From: Prauserella salsuginis
Lineage (GTDB): Bacteria; Actinomycetota; Actinomycetes; Mycobacteriales; Pseudonocardiaceae
Assembly (NCBI RefSeq): GCF_024648885.1
Contig: NZ_JANBBF010000010.1
Coordinates: 558,001 to 622,000 of the forward strand
Direction: 5' to 3'
Length of the DNA: 64,000 nt
Shown here: in pieces, positions 46,707-55,245 of the stretch
How the letters are laid out: each line of letters starts with the position of its first letter
Numbering within the stretch: the stretch's first letter is position 1
The notes under the pieces: model-generated
What the model saw: the letters and a program-made list of their open reading frames with translations, nothing else
Told to the model about the DNA's origin: nothing
The model's database searches: none
Program-made: the position numbers and the translations under genes

Positions 46707-48314
46707 TCACCGGTCGGCGGTTCTCGTGAGCGGCAGCCGTACGGCGGTGACGAGTTCGTCGCCGGTGGCGCGTTCGTAGATCGCCGTGGCCGCACGTCCG
46801 TCGACCTCCACGGTGGCGATGGCGTTGGGCAGGTGCGGGCCCCACACGCGCCGCCACTCCACGTCGAGCGGCGCGACTCCGGCCCGCCGGGCCCACCTGC
46901 GCGCGACCGCCGCCAGTGGCCGCCACCATGCGATCCGGAAACCCCACGCGATGTAGGCGGGCGCTTCGTTGTGCACCGGCGAGCAGGTCAGCTGGTGCAC
47001 CCGTGCCCGCACCGGCTCGTCGAACTCGGCTTCGGCGGCGTAGTGATGGTGGACGTCGCCGGAGAGCACGGTGACCGAGGCGGGCGCGTCGCGGCGGTTC
47101 GCGACCCGCCGGATGAGCCGGGCGAGCCGGTCGAACGACTTCCGGAACGCCGCCCAGTGCTCCAGGTCGACGGCCTGGCGGATCGTCTCCGCCAGCCGGC
47201 CGCGCAGCCCCGGTCTCTCGCAGGCCAGTTCGTTGATCGACTCCGCGTCGGAGAAGGTGTGCGGCAGCAGCCACGGCAGTGACGACCCGAGCAGCAGATG
47301 GTCGATCTCGCCCTCGGTGTTCGCCTCGATCCAGGTGAACTCGTCGTCGTCGACCATCGCCCGGCGACCGGGTTCCAGCATGCGCCCGGCCCTGGTGTCG
47401 ATCATCAGCAGCCTGATCCGCCCGAAATCGCGCCGGTAGGACCATCGGACGCTGGTGCTGTCGGCGTCGGCGCGCTGCGCGAACTCGCGCAACAGCGGCG
47501 CGGCGTCGCCGTCGTGGTCGGTGACCGCCTTGAAGACCTCGTCGTCGGCGAGCTCGTCGGGTCCGAGGTTGCCCAGGTGTTGATACACCCAGTACGAGAC
47601 CAGCGCGTCGCGGATCCGCTCCGGCCACCACGGTTTCGTCCACATCTGCTCGCGCCATGCCCGCGAGGTGTTCCAGTCGTCGCGGACGTCGTGGTCGTCG
47701 AAGATCATCGACGTCGGCACCGTCGACAGCAGCCACCGCAGCAGTGGTTCCGTCCAGCTCTCGTAGTAGAGGTGGGCGTACTCGTCGAAGTCGGTCACCT
47801 CGACGCCCGGTGGCGTGCGCAGGTCTCTGCGGCCGGCGAGCCACTCCTTCGTCTCCGCCGTCGGTTCGTCGGCATAGACCTGATCACCGAGCAGCAGCAG
47901 CGCCTGCGGCCACTCGGACTCCGCCAGCCCGGTCATCCTGCGCGCGTACGCGACGAGCGCGTCGGAGCCGATGCCCCGTTCGTGCCCCGGCCTTCGACAC
48001 GAACCGAACACGAGCCGGAAGGTACCGGCACCGAGCGTGCGGATCCGGCTGGCAGGCAGGGTCGACCCCGACTCCGGCCAGGCGAGCTCACCGTCGAGGC
48101 GCACCTCGTACGGCGTGCTCGTGCCCGGCCGTAGCCCGTGGATGACGACCAGGGCGTAGTGGTGGCCGTAGACCTCGAAGGTGCGGGCCGTGCTGCCCAG
48201 CACTTCGACTTCACAGGCGGAGTCCGTTTCCACCCACACCGTCGCCGTGGTCTCGCCGACGTGCCGCAGCAGTGGCCCGAGGAGAAGTTGTGCCGTCACG
48301 ACAGACCAGTTCAC
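46707..48314 (-). CDS. PhoD-like alkaline phosphatase family protein
   Basis: A 535-aa metallophosphatase of the PhoD/MPP type. The metal-binding motifs are LLLGDQVYAD, MIFDDHDVRDDWN and VLSGDVHHHYAAEA; an N-terminal Ig-like region (1-110) is typical. There is no signal peptide, so unlike PhoD it probably acts in the cytoplasm. GTG 48314 overlaps the DUF2252 stop by four bases, showing coupled translation; the substrate is unknown. Confidence 0.87.
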   Translation of the reverse strand: MNWSVVTAQLLLGPLLRHVGETTATVWVETDSACEVEVLGSTARTFEVYGHHYALVVIHGLRPGTSTPYEVRLDGELAWPESGSTLPASRIRTLGAGTFRLVFGSCRRPGHERGIGSDALVAYARRMTGLAESEWPQALLLLGDQVYADEPTAETKEWLAGRRDLRTPPGVEVTDFDEYAHLYYESWTEPLLRWLLSTVPTSMIFDDHDVRDDWNTSRAWREQMWTKPWWPERIRDALVSYWVYQHLGNLGPDELADDEVFKAVTDHDGDAAPLLREFAQRADADSTSVRWSYRRDFGRIRLLMIDTRAGRMLEPGRRAMVDDDEFTWIEANTEGEIDHLLLGSSLPWLLPHTFSDAESINELACERPGLRGRLAETIRQAVDLEHWAAFRKSFDRLARLIRRVANRRDAPASVTVLSGDVHHHYAAEAEFDEPVRARVHQLTCSPVHNEAPAYIAWGFRIAWWRPLAAVARRWARRAGVAPLDVEWRRVWGPHLPNAIATVEVDGRAATAIYERATGDELVTAVRLPLTRTADR

Positions 48315-49657
48315 AGGATCGGGGCGGAGGGTTCGAGACCGGGGATCTCGCCGTTTCGGAAGGCGTCGACGAACAGCTCCCTGTCCTGCCGCGCCTGCCG
48401 CGCGTATTGCGCGCCGAACGTCACCATGTCGCGGACGAAACCGTCCACGTCCGAGCCGATCGCCGACAGGATCGCCTCCTCGCTCTGGAAGGGGACCAGG
48501 GACTGCTCGGAGTCGGCGTCGGAGACGCAGTGCATCCCCGCCGTCGCCTGGCCGAGGTAGTCGATCACCGGCTGCATCTCCTTCGGCTCCGTGAGATCGG
48601 ACCAGTCGAGGTCCTGCACGTACGGGGACAGCTCGGAGACGACGTAGCCCTCGCCGCCGAGCTCGGTGTGGCCGAGCCACGGGTCGGCGTGCGCCTGCAA
48701 CGCCCGCTGCGACACGGCCGTGCGGTGCCCGTGATGGACGAAGTAGCTCCGGATGGCCTCGTCGTCGACGACCCGGCTCGGCGCCGCCACGTTGCCCTGC
48801 TTCATCGACAGGATCACGTCGTTCTCCAACGCCTCGGTGCGCCCCTCCACCAGGACGTTGTAGGCGGGCAGCCCTGCGGAACCGATCCCGAATCCCTTGC
48901 GGCCGACGATGTCCTTGACGTCGTAGGTGAGGCTCTCGAAGCGTTTGGTTTCCGGGATCGTCTCGAGGTAACGGTGGTAGGCCTGTTCGACCAGCGCGTA
49001 CTCATCGGCGGCCAGGCGCCGCACGCCTCGGCCGGGCCGGAACCGCCGTTCGTGCTCCTCGACGACGGTGGCCTCCTCCAGCAGGCCGATCCGGGTCTGC
49101 AGCTTGGCGTCGAGCAGCACGTCGCGGACGACACCCTCGGTGTTGCTCAGGTGGAGTTTGAACTCCTCCTCGTCACGCGTGCCGTCGGCGAATGCGCGCA
49201 CCATGCGGATGTAGGACCGCACGAAACCGGCCATGAGCGTCTCGATGTCCGCGTCGGAGATCGCCTTGCGCCGCGCCAGCAGCGCCACCGATGCGCAGAA
49301 CCGCTTGATGTCCCACGTGAACGAGCCCAGGTAGGCCTCGTCGAAGTCGTTGACGTCGAAGACGAGCTGGCCCGCCGAGTCCATGTAGGTGCCGAAGTTC
49401 TCGGCGTGCAGATCCCCCTGGATCCACACGCGGCCGGTGCGCGCATCGCTCCACGGGTCGTCGGCGCCTGCCATGTCCCGGTAGAACAGGCAGGCCGCTC
49501 CGCGGTAGAAGGCGAACGGGTTGTCGGCCATCTTGCGGAACTTCTTGCGGAACGCGTCCGGATCCGCCTTGATCATGTCCCCGAAGGCGTCGACGAACAC
49601 GTCGATGATCTCGTTCTTCCGGTCTTCTTCGTCCAGCCGGCTCCTGCCGTTGTGCAT
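48311..49657 (-). CDS. DUF2252 protein, kinase-like fold
   Basis: A 448-aa member of DUF2252. The motifs WIQGDLHAENFG and VFDVNDFDEA resemble the catalytic HxDxxxxN and metal-binding DFD of aminoglycoside phosphotransferase-like kinases. It may phosphorylate a small molecule or protein. ATG 49657 and GTG 49663 are both possible starts. Four-base overlap with the PhoD-like gene suggests that a kinase-like and a phosphatase-like protein are made together. Confidence 0.85.
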   Translation of the reverse strand: MHNGRSRLDEEDRKNEIIDVFVDAFGDMIKADPDAFRKKFRKMADNPFAFYRGAACLFYRDMAGADDPWSDARTGRVWIQGDLHAENFGTYMDSAGQLVFDVNDFDEAYLGSFTWDIKRFCASVALLARRKAISDADIETLMAGFVRSYIRMVRAFADGTRDEEEFKLHLSNTEGVVRDVLLDAKLQTRIGLLEEATVVEEHERRFRPGRGVRRLAADEYALVEQAYHRYLETIPETKRFESLTYDVKDIVGRKGFGIGSAGLPAYNVLVEGRTEALENDVILSMKQGNVAAPSRVVDDEAIRSYFVHHGHRTAVSQRALQAHADPWLGHTELGGEGYVVSELSPYVQDLDWSDLTEPKEMQPVIDYLGQATAGMHCVSDADSEQSLVPFQSEEAILSAIGSDVDGFVRDMVTFGAQYARQARQDRELFVDAFRNGEIPGLEPSAPIL

Positions 49658-49813
49658 GCCCACGATTCTCGACCTGCGTCCTGTTCGTAGCGGCGTGTGC
49701 GGCTTCGCCTCCGCGGCCCGTACCGGACTCAGTCAAACATTCGAGTCGGTGACGTCAAGGGCGTTGCAGGCCGGTGCCGTCGATCGGCCCGCCGGGGACG
49801 TCTCGGCGTGTGG

Positions 49814-50548
49814 TCACGTCCGCTTACGGTCCGTGCGCGGTCGCGGGCCGCGCCGGACGTCGGCGGTGGGTGGTCCGGGCCTCGTCGTGGTCGTCGCGTC
49901 GCCGAACCGCTCGCGCGCCGACTGCGCCGAGCGCGCGACCGCGGCCTGGTCGTCGCCGAGTCCCATCAGCAGGTTCGTCGCATGTGGGGCGAGGACCGCG
50001 GTGACGCCGCCTCCTTCCGTGCCGAAGAAGCCGGACATCTCCAACAGCACGAAACCGTGGATCATGCTCCAGAACTGGGCCGCGATCGCGACGGAGTCGT
50101 CACCGTCGATCCGCCCGGCGTCGAGTGCGCGCTGCACGGCCTTGCGGAGCTCGCCGAATGTCTCCGAGGCTTCCGGGATCCCGCTGGGCGTTCCCTCCTC
50201 GGTCAGATCGTGCGGCGCCGCGATTCCGCTGCCGGGTGCGGTCACCCCGAACATCAGGCGGTACCGCTGCGGGCTGGCGGAGGCGAAGTCGCGGTAGGCC
50301 AGGCCGAGGGTGAGCAGGTCGGAGACCGCGTCGTCGGTGCGCTCGACCGCGGCGAGGGCCTGTGCGAACTGTACGAAGGCCTGTCGTACGAGCGCCTCGT
50401 ACAGCCCTGCCATTCCGCCGAAGTGCGTATAGACGGTCATCGTCGACGCGCCGATCTCGGCGGCGAGTTTGCGCGCGTTCAGTGACTCCGGCCCCTCCGA
50501 TTCGAGTAGCCGGAGCCCGGCTTCGACGAGGCGCTCCTTCGTGCTCAT
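49814..50548 (-). CDS. TetR-family regulator
   Basis: A 244-aa repressor with a typical TetR HTH (residues 5-50, LNARKLAAEIGASTMTVYTHFGG) and a C-terminal ligand domain like TetR_C_33. It diverges from a FAD monooxygenase gene, with a palindrome between them, so it very likely controls that gene and itself. ATG 50548 was chosen over longer readings because the HTH begins right after it. The tail is Arg/Thr-rich. Confidence 0.92.
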   Translation of the reverse strand: MSTKERLVEAGLRLLESEGPESLNARKLAAEIGASTMTVYTHFGGMAGLYEALVRQAFVQFAQALAAVERTDDAVSDLLTLGLAYRDFASASPQRYRLMFGVTAPGSGIAAPHDLTEEGTPSGIPEASETFGELRKAVQRALDAGRIDGDDSVAIAAQFWSMIHGFVLLEMSGFFGTEGGGVTAVLAPHATNLLMGLGDDQAAVARSAQSARERFGDATTTTRPGPPTADVRRGPRPRTDRKRT

Positions 50549-50571
50549 GGTGGCCAACCCTGCCGTAACTA

Positions 50572-50593
50572 TGTTATGGATAGCAACATAACA
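50572..50593. promoter_or_regulatory. Putative TetR operator
   Basis: TGTTATG and CATAACA are perfect 7-bp arms 8 bases apart, in the only AT-rich part of the 107-bp space between the divergent TetR and monooxygenase genes. Confidence 0.7.
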
Positions 50594-50655
50594 ATGTTTT
50601 TCCTGCCTCGGGCGACACCCCGGAACAGGGCTTCGATCGGTCAAGGAGGCCAGTG

Positions 50656-52092
50656 ATGCAGACACACGGGGCACACGCCGTCGTCATGGGCGCCGGAATG
50701 GGCGGGCTGCTCGCCGCACGCGTGCTCGCCGGGCACTACGAGTCGGTGACCGTGCTCGATCGCGACGCACTCCCATCCGCCCCGCGCCCGCGACGGGGAG
50801 TCCCGCAGGGGCCGCACGGGCACACGTTGCTGCCCCGGGGCGGCGCGGCCCTCGAGGCGTTCTTCCCCGGGCTGCTCGCCGACCTCGAAGGCCGCGGCGT
50901 GCCGGTGATCCGCGACGACGCCGACGAGATCCACTTCGAACCCCTGGGGCATCACCTCGTGGGGACGGCGCCCGGGCCGGAAGCCGCGATCCACGTGCCC
51001 AGTCGTCCGATGCTGGAACACCGGGTTCGTGAGCACCTGGCGGCGTTGCCCACCGTGCGGATCCTCGAACAGTGCACTGTGGACGGACTCAGGGCTGAAA
51101 TCGGACGCGTGGCGGGGGTGCGCGCCACGGCGCCCGACGGACCGTTCGAGCTCGACGCCGACCTCGTCGTCGACGCGCTGGGTCGCGGGTCCCGCACCCC
51201 CGTGTGGCTGGACGAGCTCGGCTTCCCGCGCCCGGCAGAGGACTCCGTCAAGGTCAGAGGCGCCTACTCCAGCGTGCAGCTGCGCATCGACTCCGGCGCG
51301 CTGACCGAGAAAATGGTGCTGATCAGCGCCACGGCCGACCGCCCGACCGGCACCGCGATGTTCCGCCACGAGGGCGAGATGTGGGACGTCTCGGTGTTCG
51401 GCGTCGGCGGCCACGCGCCTCCGTCGGCCACGACGGACATGGTCGACTTCGCCGCCGAGTTCGCACCCGTGCACGTGGTCGACGCGCTGCGCTCCGCCGA
51501 ACCGTTGACCGAACCGAACTCGCGCACGTTCCCGACCAGCCGTTGGCGCCGCTACGACCGGATGCGCACGTTCCCCGACGGGCTGCTCGTGCTCGGCGAC
51601 GGTGTGTGCAGCCTCAACCCGACGTACGGCCAGGGCATGACGGTCGCAGCGATGCAGGCCGAGGCGCTGGCCGCGACGCTGCTGGACGGGCCGCACGACC
51701 TGCCGCGCCGGTACTTCCGCGCCGCCGCGAAACCGATCGGCGACACGTGGCACCTGGCCGCCGTCGCCGACCGGGCCATCCTCGGCGGGGCCACCGGCCC
51801 CCTGCCGTGGCCGATTCGCGCGCTTGCGCCGTTCGGGGACACGTTCTTCGCGGCGATCGCAGCCGACCCCGTGCTGCTGGACCGGTTCCTCCAGGTGTTC
51901 ACACTGTTCGCGCCGCCGACCCGGCTGCTGACGCCGAGTACCGGGCTGCGCGTGGCCCGCGCGTCGCTGCGTCGCCGTCGGCACGGCCGGACGGTCGCGC
52001 CGTCGTCGGCGGAGGCGAACGAGGCTCCCGTGCCCCGTCGTCCGACCGCGGCCCCCGCAGCGACCGAGGCGGGAGCCGGCCCGCCGGCGTGA
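50656..52092 (+). CDS. FAD-dependent monooxygenase
   Basis: A 478-aa flavoprotein with the dinucleotide motif GAGMGGLLAARVL near residue 12, the DG-like motif VVDALGRGSR and the FAD-ribityl motif VLGDGVCSLNPTYGQGM, as in aromatic hydroxylases and geranylgeranyl-type reductases. AAGGAGG lies 6 bases before ATG 50656. The substrate is unknown; control by the adjacent TetR suggests a role in handling a small hydrophobic compound. Confidence 0.9.
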   Translation: MQTHGAHAVVMGAGMGGLLAARVLAGHYESVTVLDRDALPSAPRPRRGVPQGPHGHTLLPRGGAALEAFFPGLLADLEGRGVPVIRDDADEIHFEPLGHHLVGTAPGPEAAIHVPSRPMLEHRVREHLAALPTVRILEQCTVDGLRAEIGRVAGVRATAPDGPFELDADLVVDALGRGSRTPVWLDELGFPRPAEDSVKVRGAYSSVQLRIDSGALTEKMVLISATADRPTGTAMFRHEGEMWDVSVFGVGGHAPPSATTDMVDFAAEFAPVHVVDALRSAEPLTEPNSRTFPTSRWRRYDRMRTFPDGLLVLGDGVCSLNPTYGQGMTVAAMQAEALAATLLDGPHDLPRRYFRAAAKPIGDTWHLAAVADRAILGGATGPLPWPIRALAPFGDTFFAAIAADPVLLDRFLQVFTLFAPPTRLLTPSTGLRVARASLRRRRHGRTVAPSSAEANEAPVPRRPTAAPAATEAGAGPPA

Positions 52093-52105
52093 GTTGCGGT
52101 CCGGC

Positions 52106-52196
52106 CGGGTGGGCGCAGTCGCGCGTCAGCGCGGCGTTGGGGGGTTGGCGGTTGGGCGACGGGTGGGCGCAGTCGCGCGTCAGCGCGGCGTTGGGG
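52106..52196. repeat. 37-bp direct repeat, two copies
   Basis: Two exact copies (52106-52142 and 52160-52196) beginning CGGGTGGGCGCAGTCGCG, 54 bases apart start to start, in the gap after the monooxygenase gene. Confidence 0.88.
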
Positions 52197-52217
52197 GTGG
52201 TGGTCGGGTAACGGGGC

Positions 52218-52276
52218 GGGCGCAGGACACGCGGTGCCGAGTGCAGGACACGCGGTGCTGGGTGCAGGACACGCGA
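52218..52276. repeat. Family B repeats, reverse orientation
   Basis: Three units of GTGCAGGACACGCGG or close variants, just before the amidohydrolase gene. Confidence 0.88.
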
Positions 52277-52329
52277 GAGGGTGGCGGGATTCGGGGCGTG
52301 CCGGGTCGGGATGCGCCTACCCTGTCGCC

Positions 52330-53961
52330 ATGCTGGATCTGCTGCTGCGCGACGTGCGCGCCCTCACGCTGAACCCCGCCCACCCGAGTGCTCACACGAT
52401 CGGAGTGCTGGGAGGGCGCATCGTCGGGGTGGACGACGAGGTCGCGGAGCTGCCCGCCCGCCACGTCGTCGACGGCGACGGTGCGATCGTCACCCCGGGC
52501 TTCTCCGACGCCCACAACCACATGGTCTGGTACGGCCTCTCGCTCGCGGAGACGGATCTGTCGACCGTGGCGACGCCGGAGCAGCTCTACGACATCGTCG
52601 CGGCGGAGGCGGCGAAGTTGCCGGCCGACGGCTGGGTCATCGGTTCGGGATACGACGATTTCGCGCTGGGCGGGCATCCGGACCGCGCGGCGCTCGACCG
52701 TGCTGGCGGTGGCAGGCCGGTGTGGCTCAAGCACCGCTCGGCGCACATGGCCACGGTGAGCACGAAGATCCTTGAGCTCACCGGCGTGCTGGACGGTTCG
52801 GCCGTGGTCCCCGCGGGCGGCGCGGTCGAACGGGGCGCCGACGGGGAGCCCACCGGGTTGCTCGCGGAGCAGGCCCAGCAGCTGGTCGACCGGCTGGTGA
52901 AGCCGTACCCGGTCGGCGAGTTGGCCGACGCGATCACGCGGGCCTCCGCCGTGTACGCGGCCGAGGGCCTCACCCACGTCACCGAGGCGGGTATCGGCGG
53001 CGGCTGGATCGGCCACAGCCCCGCCGAGGCGGCCGCCTATCAGATCGCGCGCGCCCGCGGGGACCTCAACCAGCGCGTCGAACTGATGCCCGCGCGCGAG
53101 GTGCTGCACGAGGTCGACGAGGCTTTCGGCCTCGATCTGGGCCTGCGCACCGGATTCGGCGACGAGTTCCTCCGCATCGGCCCCATGAAGATCTTCACCG
53201 ACGGTGCACTGTCGAGCCGGACCGCCGCCGTGACGGCGCCGTTCTGCGGGCACGGCGGCGCCGACGACCACGGCTTGCTGGGCGACGACCCCGAGGTGCT
53301 GCGCAAGGCCATCCTCGCCGCGCACCACGGCGGTTGGCGGGTCGCCGCCCACGCGATCGGCGACCGCGCCATCGACCTCACCCTCGACATCTTCGAGCAG
53401 GCGCAGCGGGAACTGCCGCGTCCCGGTGTGCGGCACCGGATCGAGCATGCCGCCATGACGCGGCCCGAGCACCTCGCACGGATGGCCGCCCTCGACGTCG
53501 TTCCGGTGCCGCAGGCGCGGTTCCTCTACGAGATCGGCGACACGATCGCCGACGCCGTCGGCCAGGAGCGCATGCCGTGGGTGTACCGCAGCAGGTCGTT
53601 CGTGGACGCGGGGCTCCCTGTCGTGGGCAGCTCGGACCGGCCGTGCGTGTCGGCGGGAGCGCCGTTGCTGGGCATGCAGTCGCTCGTCGAACGCAAGACC
53701 AAGAGCGGCGCCGTCGCCTCGCCCGACGAACGCGTCGACGCCGAACAGGCGCTGCGGGCCTTCACCACCGGTGCCGCCTACGCCGCTGGGCAGGAGCACG
53801 TGCGCGGGCGCATCGACCGCGGCACGTATGCCGACCTCGTGCTGCTCGACGACGACCCCACGGCCGTGCCGGACTCGAAGATCGGTGAGATCGGCGTGCA
53901 GGCCACGCTCGTCGCCGGCGAGGCCGTGCACGGGGCCGACCGGTTCTCGTTCCCCGGCTGA
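52330..53961 (+). CDS. YtcJ-like amidohydrolase
   Basis: A 543-aa metal-dependent hydrolase of the amidohydrolase superfamily (PF07969 type). Metal ligands appear in GFSDAHNHM, in HAIGDRAID and in HRIEHAAM, with the YtcJ-type KIFTDGALSSRTA. The substrate is unknown; family members act on N-acyl or formamide bonds. ATG 52330 lacks a strong ribosome site. Confidence 0.9.
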   Translation: MLDLLLRDVRALTLNPAHPSAHTIGVLGGRIVGVDDEVAELPARHVVDGDGAIVTPGFSDAHNHMVWYGLSLAETDLSTVATPEQLYDIVAAEAAKLPADGWVIGSGYDDFALGGHPDRAALDRAGGGRPVWLKHRSAHMATVSTKILELTGVLDGSAVVPAGGAVERGADGEPTGLLAEQAQQLVDRLVKPYPVGELADAITRASAVYAAEGLTHVTEAGIGGGWIGHSPAEAAAYQIARARGDLNQRVELMPAREVLHEVDEAFGLDLGLRTGFGDEFLRIGPMKIFTDGALSSRTAAVTAPFCGHGGADDHGLLGDDPEVLRKAILAAHHGGWRVAAHAIGDRAIDLTLDIFEQAQRELPRPGVRHRIEHAAMTRPEHLARMAALDVVPVPQARFLYEIGDTIADAVGQERMPWVYRSRSFVDAGLPVVGSSDRPCVSAGAPLLGMQSLVERKTKSGAVASPDERVDAEQALRAFTTGAAYAAGQEHVRGRIDRGTYADLVLLDDDPTAVPDSKIGEIGVQATLVAGEAVHGADRFSFPG

Positions 53962-54085
53962 TCGGCCGCCAAACCTCGGCACACGGAGTGAGACGAAGCC
54001 GACACGGTACGTGGGTGCCGCCCGCTGTGCCCGGCGCGTGGTGCGAACCTGGCGCCTGCGAGAGCGAACCTGGGAGGTGCACGCG

Positions 54086-54805
54086 ATGAGGGATACCGTG
54101 CGGGAGCTGCTCGACGCGGTCGACGAGGACTCGGCCGCGATCGAACGGGCCGCGTCGATGCTGCTCGACTGCGTGGACGACGGTGGCGTCATCCACACGG
54201 CGGGTGCCGGCCACTCGGTGGCGATGGTGTGTGAGACGTTCTACCGCGCCGGCGGGCTCGCCGCGGTGCGGCCGCTGTGGGACCCGGAGGTCGTACCGCT
54301 CGGCGGCGCACTGCGCAGCACGGCCGCGGAACGGGAGATCGGCCGTGGCAGGGCGCTGATCAAGGAGGCGCAGCCGACGCCGCCGGACGTGGTCGTCGTG
54401 TTCTCCACGAGCGGGCGGAACCCGTATCCGGTGGAGATCGCGCAGGAGTCGGTGGCGCGCGACGTTCCGGTGATCGCCGTCACGTCGATCGCCGCGTCGG
54501 CCGGGTCGACGGACCGGTCCGGGACGCGGGTCGCGGACCATGCCGACCTCGTGCTCGACACGGGCGTGCCGGCGGGTGACGCCGTCCATCCGGCGGGTTC
54601 GCCGCGTACGTCGGCGGTGTCGACCGTCCTCGGCGCGTACACCTGGTCGGCCGTGCTGGCGGAGCTGCACCGGCAGGCGGAGCAGCGCGGCAGTGTTCTT
54701 CCACTGTGGACGAGCGCCAACGTCGCCGGTGGCGACGAGCGCAACGCGGAACTGTTCGCCCGTTACTCGGAGCGGATTCCCGAGCTGACGGCCGACCTGG
54801 GCTGA
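54086..54805 (+). CDS. SIS-domain phosphosugar-binding protein
   Basis: A 239-aa protein with one sugar-isomerase (SIS) domain: GGVIHTAGAGHS, VVVFSTSGRNPYPVEIA. It resembles the UPF0309 group of putative phosphosugar isomerases. GGGAGG lies before ATG 54086; an in-frame GTG three codons earlier is possible. It follows the amidohydrolase by 124 bases, so the two may share a pathway for an N-acyl sugar, which is only inferred. Confidence 0.88.
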   Translation: MRDTVRELLDAVDEDSAAIERAASMLLDCVDDGGVIHTAGAGHSVAMVCETFYRAGGLAAVRPLWDPEVVPLGGALRSTAAEREIGRGRALIKEAQPTPPDVVVVFSTSGRNPYPVEIAQESVARDVPVIAVTSIAASAGSTDRSGTRVADHADLVLDTGVPAGDAVHPAGSPRTSAVSTVLGAYTWSAVLAELHRQAEQRGSVLPLWTSANVAGGDERNAELFARYSERIPELTADLG

Positions 54806-54921
54806 TCGCGGCCGACCCGGGCCCACCGCCACGGCCGGGCGGTGGGCCCGGGTCGCGGTGCGCCGCCCGGTTGCGGTCCGCCCGCGATGCTGCAGGCAGG
54901 ACGCCGGTGAGACCTGCGCCG

Positions 54922-55245
54922 TCAGGGACGCAGTGTCGCCACCGCGTCGAACCCGGCGAGCTCGACGATCCGCCGCACGGGCGTCCTGGGCGGTGCGACG
55001 ATGTCCAGTTCGGTCTGCATGCGCTGCAGCCGGTCGGCGAGTGTGAACAGGATACGCAGGCCAGAACTGTCCAGATAGGACACTCCAGTCAGGTCGAGCG
55101 ACACTCGTATGAGATTGTTCGCGATCGCGCCGTACAGCTCGCTTCGTACCTGTTCGGCGTTGGAGAGGTCGATCTCGCCCGTGACGGTGATCTCGACCGA
55201 CTGCGATTCGGTGTCGCGGCGGAGCTCGACATGAGCCACCGTCAT
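54922..55245 (-). CDS. STAS-domain anti-sigma factor antagonist
   Basis: A 107-aa SpoIIAA/RsbV-like protein with the phospho-acceptor region YLDSSGLRIL. In partner switching it is phosphorylated by an anti-sigma kinase and dephosphorylated by a PP2C phosphatase. Both of those activities are encoded in the gene immediately upstream on the same strand, whose stop overlaps this ATG by four bases. Confidence 0.92.
   Translation of the reverse strand: MTVAHVELRRDTESQSVEITVTGEIDLSNAEQVRSELYGAIANNLIRVSLDLTGVSYLDSSGLRILFTLADRLQRMQTELDIVAPPRTPVRRIVELAGFDAVATLRP

Noticed and set aside
46100-46795. Full-length minus-strand gene running across tRNA-Thr
   Set aside because: Would be antisense to a complete tRNA and its terminator; only the 46290-46706 part has coding character, so it was called a remnant.
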